From positions 1-10,487 of the forward strand of contig JAGQUL010000107.1 of assembly GCA_020438525.1 (NCBI GenBank): 10,487 nt of DNA, given 5' to 3'. Below are positions 1 to 6,670 of the stretch, one piece after another; position 1 is the stretch's first letter; the number at the start of each line of letters is the position of its first letter. Source of the stretch: Thermoleophilia bacterium. Its GTDB lineage: Bacteria; Actinomycetota; Thermoleophilia; Gaiellales; SKUG01. Position numbers and translations under genes: made by a program. The notes under the pieces were generated by a model. The model worked only from the letters and a program-made list of their open reading frames with translations. It made no database searches and was not told the origin of the DNA.

Positions 1-2023
1 TGGGGGCATCGTCGCCCTTCGCACCATCGGCGCCGGCCTTGGCATCTGTGGCGGCAGCGCCTTCCTCGGTCTGGTCGGCGCCCGCCTTGGCATCGGCTGC
101 GCCACCGTCGGCCTTGCGGGCCTCGGCATCCTTCTTGGTGCCGTCGGCGATCGCCTGCAGCTCTTCCTTGGTGACGGTGCCGTCCTCGATCCCGGCCTCG
201 AGCGCATCGAGGCCGTCCTTGCCGAGCCGACCCTCGATCGAGGCTCGCTCCTCGGCCGACAGCTTGCCGTCCTCCATCGCGGACGTGATGTCCTTCTCGA
301 GCTTGGCCGACGCGGCTCCGTCGACCTTCTCCTGGATCGTCGCGATCTCCTCGTCGGTCGCGGTGCCGTCCTCGACGGACTTCGCGACGTCCTCCATGCC
401 GGCCTCGTTCAGCTTCTCCGCCAGCGAGGTGCGCTCGTCGTCGGTGATCTTCCCGTCTGCCATCGCATCGGCGAGCTCGCCCTTGAGCGCGTCGACCGCG
501 TCGGGATCCACCGCGACCTGGTCCTTGAGGTACTGCACGCCCTTCTTGGCGCCGTCCTCGAAGGCGGCCTTCTCCTTGTCGTCGTCGAGGAACGGGCTGT
601 CGTTCATGCTCATGAGCACGTCGATGAACGCCGTCATCATCTGCTCCTGCAGCGCGCGATCGAGCTTGCCGGTCTTGGGATCGATCACCGGGAACGGACC
701 GCCGTTGCCGAGGTCCTCGATGAGCGGCCGCGAGCCGATCGTGGGCGAGCCCGGCAGGTCCATCTGCAGCGATGCGCCGCTGCCGATCGGCGTGGTCGCG
801 ACGGGGGCCGCTCCGGTGCCGACGCCGGTCGGCGTGATGTCCTCGTTGTTGTTGTTTCCGCCGCCGCCCTCGTTGCCGCCGCCGTTGTTCTGCTCCTTCG
901 GCTTGAACTGCACGGTGTTGAGCAGTCCCGAGCCCGCGAGGATCTGGCCCGAGCGGGTGTCGGCGCCGGCCTTCACGAACTTGTTGAACTCACCCTCGTC
1001 GACCTGCACGTTCGGGTCGAGCGCCCACTGGCGGATGCGACCGGTGACCATTGCAACGTCTTCCTTCGTCTGTGCGCGGAAGTCGTCGGGCAGGCCGATC
1101 AGCTTGTTGATCTTCGGGTCGGTGAGCTGGTCGGGCGAGAGGTGGGTCATGTTGTGCGACATGATCACCTTCTCGAGGATGTCGCTCTTGCCGGTGGCCT
1201 GCTCGGTGAGCACCAGATACTTGAGGCCCGCGAGCTCATCCGCCGCGAAGCCGGTCTTGTCGCCGTCCTGGTTGTTGGTGCCGAGCACGCGGCCGGCCCA
1301 CGACGTCATCGAATCACCGGTGAACACCGCGGCCTCGTCCCAGTTCCATCCTTCGCCGGCGAGCTGCGTCAGCGCGCTCCAGTGGCTCTCGGGGTGGTGG
1401 GCACGGTTCCATTCGCGGCCCTTGGCGTCGCGGGTGTCGAACGCGTAGTCGCGCAGCGATCCGATCCCGGGGATCGTCGCATTGCGGATCTGCGAGATCG
1501 TCGCGTCGTCGATGCCGGACAGCGACGCGCCACCGGCGCCGTCGCTCTTCGACACGCCGAAGATCGCGAGCACGCCCCCGAGCACGGTGCCGCGGCCTGC
1601 GTTCTGGTTCTCGATCAGCTTCTGGTACACCTCGGGGTAGAGCTTCTCGATCGCGCCCGCAGCGTTGTAGTTCTGCATGGTCTGCGCGTAGCTCTGCGGC
1701 TGGCCGGTGTCGGGGTCGGCGATCACGCCGAGGAAGCGCGTGAAGTTCGCGTCGGTGACGTTGTAGTTCTGCTGCTTCTTGTCGTTGTCGTTCTGGTTCT
1801 TCGCCACGTCGAAGCCGAGGTAGGCCGGGCCGTCCTTCTGCTTGATCGTCTCTTCCTGACCGAGCTCGCCGACACTGCCCTGGACGAATCGCGGGTCGCC
1901 CGAGCGCGGTGCGTTGGGCATCATCATGCCGGGCATGGTGGTCCCGGTCGCGGCGCCTGTCGTGGTCGATCCGGTCATGTTCATGCCGGCCATCGACGTC
2001 GTCATCGCGGTCATCGTCGTCAT
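1..2023 (-). CDS. Large acidic protein with Met-rich N-terminus and duplicated EF-hand-like repeats (3' end outside window)
   Basis: An open frame on the minus strand runs without a stop from ATG 2021-2023 to the left edge, giving 674 codons with the C-terminus missing. I do not recognise the family. Residues 1-37 are a Met/Thr-rich tail (MPGMMMP at 30-36) with no hydrophobic core, so I see no signal peptide. Residues 38-375 look globular, with Trp-containing stretches near 205-243. A Gly/Asn linker spans about 376-395. Residues 455-630 are helical and strongly acidic, carrying four D-G-x-x-x-x-x-E loops with DG at 523, 552, 585 and 614. After that comes an Ala/Lys/Asp low-complexity tail in which DAKAGAD occurs twice. 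The start was chosen because AGGGGA lies 9 bases upstream, but Met 4, 7, 11, 14 and 16 are alternatives. The frame is supported by GC-rich third positions and by the coherent repeat. Function is unknown; calcium binding through the loops is only a guess. Confidence 0.85.
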   Translation of the reverse strand, partial: MTTMTAMTTSMAGMNMTGSTTTGAATGTTMPGMMMPNAPRSGDPRFVQGSVGELGQEETIKQKDGPAYLGFDVAKNQNDNDKKQQNYNVTDANFTRFLGVIADPDTGQPQSYAQTMQNYNAAGAIEKLYPEVYQKLIENQNAGRGTVLGGVLAIFGVSKSDGAGGASLSGIDDATISQIRNATIPGIGSLRDYAFDTRDAKGREWNRAHHPESHWSALTQLAGEGWNWDEAAVFTGDSMTSWAGRVLGTNNQDGDKTGFAADELAGLKYLVLTEQATGKSDILEKVIMSHNMTHLSPDQLTDPKINKLIGLPDDFRAQTKEDVAMVTGRIRQWALDPNVQVDEGEFNKFVKAGADTRSGQILAGSGLLNTVQFKPKEQNNGGGNEGGGGNNNNEDITPTGVGTGAAPVATTPIGSGASLQMDLPGSPTIGSRPLIEDLGNGGPFPVIDPKTGKLDRALQEQMMTAFIDVLMSMNDSPFLDDDKEKAAFEDGAKKGVQYLKDQVAVDPDAVDALKGELADAMADGKITDDERTSLAEKLNEAGMEDVAKSVEDGTATDEEIATIQEKVDGAASAKLEKDITSAMEDGKLSAEERASIEGRLGKDGLDALEAGIEDGTVTKEELQAIADGTKKDAEARKADGGAADAKAGADQTEEGAAATDAKAGADGAKGDDAP
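149..481 (-). repeat. Protein-level tandem duplication (62-residue period) with EF-hand-like loops
   Basis: Within the left-edge gene, residues 515-563 align without gaps to residues 577-625, with 18 of 49 identical by my count and many conservative changes. Each unit holds two loops of the form x-x-x-x-D-G-x-[ILVA]-[TS]-x-[DE]-E, so DG falls at 523, 552, 585 and 614 (spacings 29, 33, 29). Measured against the canonical 12-residue EF-hand loop, Asp at position 5, Gly at 6 and Glu at 12 are kept. Position 1 is Asp only in the first loop, and position 3 is Met, Val, Met and Ile instead of Asp/Asn. The loops therefore resemble TerB-like or degenerate EF-hand helix-loop-helix units and may not bind calcium. 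Confidence 0.75.
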
Positions 2024-2032
2024 GTCGTCCCG

Positions 2033-2038
2033 TCCCCT
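2033..2038 (-). promoter_or_regulatory. Ribosome binding site of the left-edge gene
   Basis: On the minus strand AGGGGA lies 9 bases before the ATG at 2023. It selects that Met among the six Met codons in the first 16 residues. Confidence 0.6.
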
Positions 2039-2149
2039 GAAAGCGTGATCGTGCTTGGCGACGAAGCAGCGTCCCGGCCCGTTCGTCGCGTGGTCCCCCG
2101 TGAGCACCTACCACCGTCGACATGCGTCCCGTGCACTGCGACGAGGGTG

Positions 2150-2177
2150 GATGCAGGCGGCGTGGGTCGCCCGCATC
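2150..2177 (-). other. Stem-loop in the leader of the left-edge gene
   Basis: Arms 2150-2159 and 2168-2177 form a 10-bp stem around an 8-base loop. On the minus-strand RNA the only non-Watson-Crick pair is a G-U wobble, whereas on the plus strand it would be an A-C mismatch, so the structure favours minus-strand RNA. It begins a few bases after the predicted transcription start (about 2185). No U-run follows, so it is not a standard intrinsic terminator. A 5'-leader stabilising hairpin, or chance in GC-rich DNA, are the main readings. Confidence 0.35.
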
Positions 2178-2191
2178 GGCTCACGGACACC

Positions 2192-2220
2192 ACGGTACGA
2201 CCGATTCGCGAATCTGTCGA
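2192..2220 (-). promoter_or_regulatory. Predicted sigma-70-type promoter with a 12-bp palindrome in its spacer
   Basis: Read on the minus strand, TCGACA (2215-2220) is one base from the TTGACA -35 consensus. A 17-bp spacer separates it from TACCGT (2192-2197), which fits the actinobacterial TANNNT -10. The promoter-proximal part of the spacer is the perfect palindrome GATTCGCGAATC (2203-2214), immediately next to the -35 box, which is where an operator would block polymerase. The site sits 30 bp downstream of the HAD-like gene stop and points at the left-edge gene, predicting a leader of about 160 nt. TGTCGA recurs at 2229-2234. The start site and any regulator are unproven. Confidence 0.5.
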
Positions 2221-2249
2221 GAACCAATTGTCGATCCGACGAGAATCCG

Positions 2250-2774
2250 TCAGGCAGGGGCGAGCGGCGTGGTCGTCACGTTCGGCGGGACCGCGGTGGC
2301 GTCAGGATCGACGACCACCGTCGAGGCACCCAGGCGATCGACGAGCGCATCGACCTGGTCCGCGCTGCGAACGTTGCCGTGCAGCTCGCTCACGGAACGC
2401 CAGCAGCCGGCGTGACGCGTGATGCTTTCCGCCGCGCGGGGCGGCAGCGCACTCGCCGCATGGACCGGCGATGCGGACGCGATCGCGCGCACGGCGCGAG
2501 TCACGACGGGGGCGGGCCGAACGTGCATCGACAGGTGCTCGTCGAACCAGCGCCCCAGCTCGCGGTCGAGGTCGACCGATGCCCCGCCGGCCCATCGCTC
2601 CAACGCGTCGAGCTGCTCGGCGAGCGTCCCGGCCTCGCGAACTGCGGCGACGTCGAGCGGCGACACCCGCTCGAAGCGACCCGCAAGGTGCGCGAGTGCC
2701 TCGTCCCAGTCGTCACGCGGGGTCCACAGGACGTGCTCGACGAAGACGACGGTGGGTGCGGCGGGATCGGTCAT
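2250..2774 (-). CDS. Small protein resembling a HAD-type phosphatase without its catalytic aspartates
   Basis: This gene encodes 174 residues, with ATG 2772-2774 and TGA 2250-2252. The N-terminal VVFVEHVLW stretch sits where HAD hydrolases carry the catalytic DxDG(V/T)L motif, with Val and Glu in place of the two Asp. The rest has a HAD-like order: a helical cap-like segment (about 25-85), a strand with PVHAASALPPRAAESI (about 102-117) resembling motif II and its helix, and a terminal STVVVDPD strand resembling motif IV. The HAD assignment is inference from pattern and is not certain. If correct, the protein would be a non-catalytic relative or pseudoenzyme. The start overlaps the stop of the VanZ gene as ATGA, with GAGG 7 bases upstream (2782-2785), so the two are translationally coupled. 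It could equally be an unrelated alpha/beta protein. Confidence 0.75.
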   Translation of the reverse strand: MTDPAAPTVVFVEHVLWTPRDDWDEALAHLAGRFERVSPLDVAAVREAGTLAEQLDALERWAGGASVDLDRELGRWFDEHLSMHVRPAPVVTRAVRAIASASPVHAASALPPRAAESITRHAGCWRSVSELHGNVRSADQVDALVDRLGASTVVVDPDATAVPPNVTTTPLAPA

Positions 2775-3196
2775 GGTCGGGCCTCGGGTTCGGTTCGGGG
2801 TGCTCGTGTCGCGAGCCAGGCTGCGCTGCCGAGCGCCAGCAGTGCGCCGAGCGCGTCGATCGCGACGTCGCTCGGGTGTCCGACCCTGCCACGAACGAAG
2901 GTCTGGTGCCACTCGTCGCTGCAGGCGTACGCCACGGCAGCGAGCCACGCTGCGGCGAGCACGACCGGTCGTCGTCGCCACTCGCCCGCCATGGCTCGCG
3001 CCAGCAGGATCGCAAGCACGCCGAATACCGCCATGTGCGCGCACTTTCGCAGGATGAAGTCGAGCGTGTCGACGCTGCTGACGCGCAGGTCGGGGCGGCT
3101 GCTGGCCGCGAAGATCAGCGCCATCCACGCAATTGCGGCCACGATCCGGCCCGCGCGGCGAAACGACGGTGCTGCGTGGGACGACGAATCAGGCAT
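2771..3196 (-). CDS. VanZ-family integral membrane protein
   Basis: This gene encodes 141 residues. The family signature is clear: a first membrane helix ending in FAASSRPDL (about 29-37), then FILRKCAHMAVFGVLA (47-62), which matches the usual FxDKxxHFxxFxxLa pattern with RKCAH in place of DKxxH, then YACSDEWHQTFVRGRVGHPSDVAIDALGA (about 91-119), the conserved DExxQ...R.GxxxDxxxNxxG block. Four membrane helices are visible. VanZ proteins are named after a teicoplanin-resistance accessory factor, but most are uncharacterised and nothing here indicates a glycopeptide-resistance cluster. TAGGA lies 9 bases before ATG 3194-3196, supporting this start. That start shares the CATG at 3194-3197 with the divergent lipoprotein gene. 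The downstream HAD-like gene overlaps by 4 bases, so the two form an operon. Confidence 0.9.
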   Translation of the reverse strand: MPDSSSHAAPSFRRAGRIVAAIAWMALIFAASSRPDLRVSSVDTLDFILRKCAHMAVFGVLAILLARAMAGEWRRRPVVLAAAWLAAVAYACSDEWHQTFVRGRVGHPSDVAIDALGALLALGSAAWLATRAPRTEPEARP

Positions 3197-4235
3197 GGGG
3201 ACGAATCCTACCCGTGCATGTGCGCGCGCCCTCGCGTGCGCGATCGTCGTGGTCGCCGGCCTGCTGCTGGCAGGCTGCGACATGCCGCTGCTGCACGGCG
3301 ATCCGACCGAGAACACCACACGTGTCCTGGGTCGCCGGGCCTGGGTGGTGCTCACGACCGACGGCGGACGACGCCTCGTCACGCGCCGGAGCGTCCCCCT
3401 CGAGCGGGGCGACACCGCGCTCGACGTGCTCGCCAAGGTCGCCGACGTGCGCATGGCGCCCGACGGCACGATCGCCCAGGTCAACGGCGAAGGCGGCGGC
3501 GCGCTGCGAACGTTCGGTCCCGAGCAGGCGGCGTGGTACTTCCGGGTCGACGGAATCGAGTCGACTGGCGTGCGCCCCGACCGGTTCCGCGTGCAGCCGG
3601 GCCAGAGCGTGTGGTGGGACCTGCGCCGATACGACATCTACCAGCGCCTGCCGGTCAGCGTCGGCGCGTTCCCGGAGCCGCTCATCTCGGGCTGGCGTGG
3701 CGACGCCCGCAAGCTCCGGATCGCCTACGGCCGCGACTTCGAGAAGGACGCGAAGTTCTTCCGCGACTCGGTGTTCGACCGGCTCGACCCCGACCTGGTG
3801 CCGCTCAAGGGCGGCGGCGGCGTGGCGGGCATCGGTGGCGAGGACCGGGGCAACGACAAGGCGAGCACGGACCTGCCGGTCGCGGTGCGACGCAACCGGG
3901 CGAACTTCGTGATCGGTCGCTGGGAGGAGCTCCGACTCGATCCGAACCTGATCGACATCAACCTCGACAGCCGCTTCTACGGTCTGACCACGTACATCAC
4001 GGGCACCACGATCGTGCGACAGGACCCCGACATGGAGTTCACGCAGGACCTGCGCGACGCCGAGGGGCTCGTATGGGCGGCGACCACCGACAGCGAGCCC
4101 GACGGGACCCTCGTGTTCGTGGTCACCGGGATCACCGACGAGGGCGTGCGCGCCGCTGCGCGTGCGCTGCGCAGCGGTGCCTGCCAGTTCTACCTCGCCT
4201 GTGCGGTCGACCGTGACGGGCGCGTGATCACCTGA
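3195..4235 (+). CDS. DUF4430 (transcobalamin-like) lipoprotein of an ECF transporter operon
   Basis: This gene encodes 346 residues. The N-terminus is a lipoprotein signal: Arg at 7 and 11, a hydrophobic core at 12-25, and lipobox L25-A26-G27-C28, predicting anchoring to the outer face of the membrane. Residues about 50-147 match the DUF4430 pattern: a pro-sorting segment RGDTALDVLAKV (71-82), then QVNG (95-98), then AAWYFRVDG (112-120), then a strand pair ending VQPGQSVWWDL (133-143). DUF4430 is related to the C-terminal domain of intrinsic factor and transcobalamin. Residues 150-346 are a second domain I do not recognise, ending in VFVVTGITDEGVRAAARAL and a pair of Cys. The gene starts an operon, and its TGA overlaps the next ATG by one base (TGATG). 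I infer a substrate-capture role for cobalamin or a related ligand. No in-frame start upstream fits better than ATG 3195, because the signal peptide begins there. Confidence 0.88.
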   Translation: MGTNPTRACARALACAIVVVAGLLLAGCDMPLLHGDPTENTTRVLGRRAWVVLTTDGGRRLVTRRSVPLERGDTALDVLAKVADVRMAPDGTIAQVNGEGGGALRTFGPEQAAWYFRVDGIESTGVRPDRFRVQPGQSVWWDLRRYDIYQRLPVSVGAFPEPLISGWRGDARKLRIAYGRDFEKDAKFFRDSVFDRLDPDLVPLKGGGGVAGIGGEDRGNDKASTDLPVAVRRNRANFVIGRWEELRLDPNLIDINLDSRFYGLTTYITGTTIVRQDPDMEFTQDLRDAEGLVWAATTDSEPDGTLVFVVTGITDEGVRAAARALRSGACQFYLACAVDRDGRVIT

Positions 4236-6670
4236 TGCGACCGGTGCTCGGACCGGGCGCCGCGTTCGCGGCATGGGTGGCGGTGCTCGTCGTGCTCAAC
4301 GTCACCGGCGACCCGCTCGTCTGCGCGGCGGCATGGGCGGCGCTCGGCGTGGTGGCGCTGCGTAGCGGGCAACGGCGACTGCTGCTGCTGAGCGTGGTCG
4401 TGGGCCTCGGTCTGGTGCTGGTCGTGCCGGGCGTGTCGCTCGCGGACGGCAGCTTCGAGTTCACGTTCCGCCAGACCGGACTGCCCGACGACGCGAGCGG
4501 CTGGCTCGCATCGGTCGCCGCGGCGCTGCGGGTGCCGGCGCAGGTGCTCGCGGCCGCGTACCTTGCGCTGGTGCCGGCGCGGCTGCTGCTCGACGCCGCT
4601 GCCCGGACATCGCCCGACACCGCGCTGCTCGGCGCGATCGCCGCTCGCCTGCATCCACTGCTCGCACGCGACATCCGCCTCGTCCGCGACGAGCTGGCAA
4701 GCCGCGGGCTGCGCGTCACCACCGACGCGCCCGTCGGGGAGCGGATCGGCGCGGCGAAGGCACTGTGGGAAGCCGTCGTGTCGGGGCTGCTCGACCGGGC
4801 GTTCGTCACCGCGGCCGCGCTCGAGTCCCGTGGCTGGGGCGCAGCATCCCCGACCGGCGACGACCTGCGTCACCCGGCGCTGCGACCACCCGTCGGGCGT
4901 GATCGACGCGTGGACCGTGCGCTGATCGCGACATCGCTGCTGGCGATCATCGTGGCGAGCGCGGCACGAGGAGCCGGGGCGCTCGATGGACCGGTTCCGG
5001 GCGCGCTGCTGGCGACATGGCCGCCCCCCGGCCCAGCCGCGATCGCGCTCGCGCTGCTGCTCGCGGCGTGCGCGGCGCTCGCGATGCGGACCGCGCGCGC
5101 CGACGACCGTGCAGCCATGCTGCCGGTCGACGAGCCGTCCGCGCCGGCGATGCGACCGGTGCCTGCGCCGCTGACGATCGTCGACGCATCGATGCGCTAC
5201 CCGGATTCGGAGGCTCCGGCGCTGGTCGGCGCGTCGCTGGCGATCGAGCCGGGCGAGCTCGTCGTGGTCACCGGCCCGTCGGGTGGCGGCAAGTCGACAC
5301 TGCTCGACGTGATCACGGGCACCGCACCCCACGCCACGGGCGGCACGCGAACCGGGGAGGTACGGCTCGGCGACCACGTGCTCGGCCTGGTCCGCGCCAA
5401 CGATCGCGGCCGGATCGCATCGGTGTTCCAGCATCCGGAGTCGCAGGTGCTCGTCGGGATCGTCGCGGAGGAGGTCGCGTTCGGGCTGCGGCAGACCGGT
5501 CGACCGATCCAGGAGGTCGAGGCCGCCGTGCTCGCCGTGCTCGACGAGCTCGACATCCGACACCTGGCGCGACGCGACTGCGGAACGCTCAGCGGCGGTG
5601 AGCTGCAGCGAGTGCTGCTGGCAGCGGCGCTCGCGGTCGATCCCGCGGTGCTCGTGCTCGACGAGCCCACATCACAGGTCGATGCCGCGACCGAACGGCG
5701 CTTCTGGGACGCGGTCGACCGGGTTCGCCGCGAGCGAGGGATCGGCGTGCTCGTCGCCGAGCACCGACTCGACGCGCTGCTCGGTCGCGCCGACCGCGTG
5801 GTGCACGTGGTCGCGGGGCGCGTCGCCGCCACGCTGCTTCCCGCACAGGTCCGTGACGAGCTTCCCGAGCTGCTCGCCGATCCCTACGCCGACCTCGCAC
5901 CGCTGGTGCCCAACCCGTTCGGCGCACCTCGTCTGGCCGTGCGCGTGGACCGGCTGACGGTCGGCGAACACGCCGATGTACGCGGGTCGGAGCGGACCCT
6001 GTTGCGCAATCTCGCCGTGGCGCTTGCGCCCGGTTCGATCGTGACGCTCGAAGGCGCGAACGGAACGGGGAAGTCGACGCTGCTGCGCGCGATCCGCGGC
6101 CTCCACCCCGGCGCGTTCGTGCAGGTCGACGGTCACCGACGCGCCGATGTGGGCGCGTCCGCGGGCCTGCTTGCATGGCTCTCGCAGGGCGCGGGCGCCA
6201 TGGTGCCCGGCCGCACGGTGCGCGACTGCGCGATCGAGGCGAGCGTTCGGCTCGGAGTCGGGGAGGCCCGCGCGCTCGAGGCCCTCGCAGCGGCAGGGCT
6301 CGAGCCGCACGCGCATCGGCATCCCGGCGAGCTGAGCGTGGGTCAGCGCCAGCGTCTCGCGCTCGTGGCTGCCACGTCGCACCGGCCGCCGGTCTGGCTG
6401 CTCGACGAGCCGACGCGCGGCATGGACCCGCGCTCGCGACGATGGGTGGCCCTGCACGTGCTCGCGCATGCGGCCGCCGGCGGCGTGGTGCTGGTGGCGA
6501 CGCACGATCCGCAGCTCGCGGCAGCGATCGCCACCCATCGACTCCGGCTCGACTCGCGCACCGGGCCCAGCCTCGTGCCGGTCGCGCGCGACCGAACGGG
6601 CGTGGTCGCCCCCTCGACCACGCCGGATCGCGCTGCCGCTCCCTCGCCGATCGCGGGGGTCGACGAGTGA
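4235..6670 (+). CDS. ECF transporter T component fused to two ABC ATPases (T-A-A' single chain)
   Basis: This gene encodes an 811-residue energising module of an energy-coupling-factor importer. Residues 1-290 are the EcfT/CbiQ membrane protein, with hydrophobic segments near 8-30, 32-65, 92-115, 228-245 and 264-285. It has two coupling motifs, ELASRGLRV (near 153-161) and AAALESRGWG (near 192-201), with SRG in place of the usual ARG. Residues about 308-540 are ATPase 1: Walker A GPSGGGKST (347-355), Q-loop VFQHPESQ, signature LSGGE (452-456), Walker B VLVLDEPTS with D476/E477, and His switch AEH. Residues about 565-775 are ATPase 2: Walker A GANGTGKST (607-615), Q-loop LSQGAG, altered signature LSVGQ (700-704), Walker B VWLLDE (720-725) and VATHD. 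Both sites retain Walker residues and so look active. T, A and A' are usually two or three separate proteins. The frame is continuous through both junctions, so this is a genuine fusion unless the read contains an error. A GTGA overlap couples it to the S component. Confidence 0.93.
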   Translation: MRPVLGPGAAFAAWVAVLVVLNVTGDPLVCAAAWAALGVVALRSGQRRLLLLSVVVGLGLVLVVPGVSLADGSFEFTFRQTGLPDDASGWLASVAAALRVPAQVLAAAYLALVPARLLLDAAARTSPDTALLGAIAARLHPLLARDIRLVRDELASRGLRVTTDAPVGERIGAAKALWEAVVSGLLDRAFVTAAALESRGWGAASPTGDDLRHPALRPPVGRDRRVDRALIATSLLAIIVASAARGAGALDGPVPGALLATWPPPGPAAIALALLLAACAALAMRTARADDRAAMLPVDEPSAPAMRPVPAPLTIVDASMRYPDSEAPALVGASLAIEPGELVVVTGPSGGGKSTLLDVITGTAPHATGGTRTGEVRLGDHVLGLVRANDRGRIASVFQHPESQVLVGIVAEEVAFGLRQTGRPIQEVEAAVLAVLDELDIRHLARRDCGTLSGGELQRVLLAAALAVDPAVLVLDEPTSQVDAATERRFWDAVDRVRRERGIGVLVAEHRLDALLGRADRVVHVVAGRVAATLLPAQVRDELPELLADPYADLAPLVPNPFGAPRLAVRVDRLTVGEHADVRGSERTLLRNLAVALAPGSIVTLEGANGTGKSTLLRAIRGLHPGAFVQVDGHRRADVGASAGLLAWLSQGAGAMVPGRTVRDCAIEASVRLGVGEARALEALAAAGLEPHAHRHPGELSVGQRQRLALVAATSHRPPVWLLDEPTRGMDPRSRRWVALHVLAHAAAGGVVLVATHDPQLAAAIATHRLRLDSRTGPSLVPVARDRTGVVAPSTTPDRAAAPSPIAGVDE

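Noticed and set aside
39..1448. Long plus-strand open frame rich in Ser, Pro and Ala
   Set aside because: It is antisense to the acidic minus-strand gene. Its Ser-rich composition is what GC-rich coding DNA gives in reverse, and it has no domain pattern.
2122..2415. 97-codon plus-strand frame over the promoter region
   Set aside because: It lies opposite the promoter/leader and the end of the HAD-like gene, with no family resemblance and low-information composition.
1142..2422. Overlapping plus- and minus-strand frames rich in Arg and His
   Set aside because: Arg/His-rich shadow translation opposite the left-edge gene and across its promoter. No ribosome site or recognisable motif.
2055..3194. 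Upstream extension of the lipoprotein frame
   Set aside because: The frame is open but lies antisense to the VanZ and HAD-like genes. The true start is fixed by the lipoprotein signal peptide beginning at 3195.
3197..3637. N-terminal extension of the VanZ frame
   Set aside because: This is antisense to the lipoprotein; family length and the TAGGA site place the start at 3196.
4190..5563. 457-codon minus-strand frame rich in Arg, Gln and His
   Set aside because: Shadow of the ECF T-A-A' gene; its reading has no hydrophobic or catalytic pattern.
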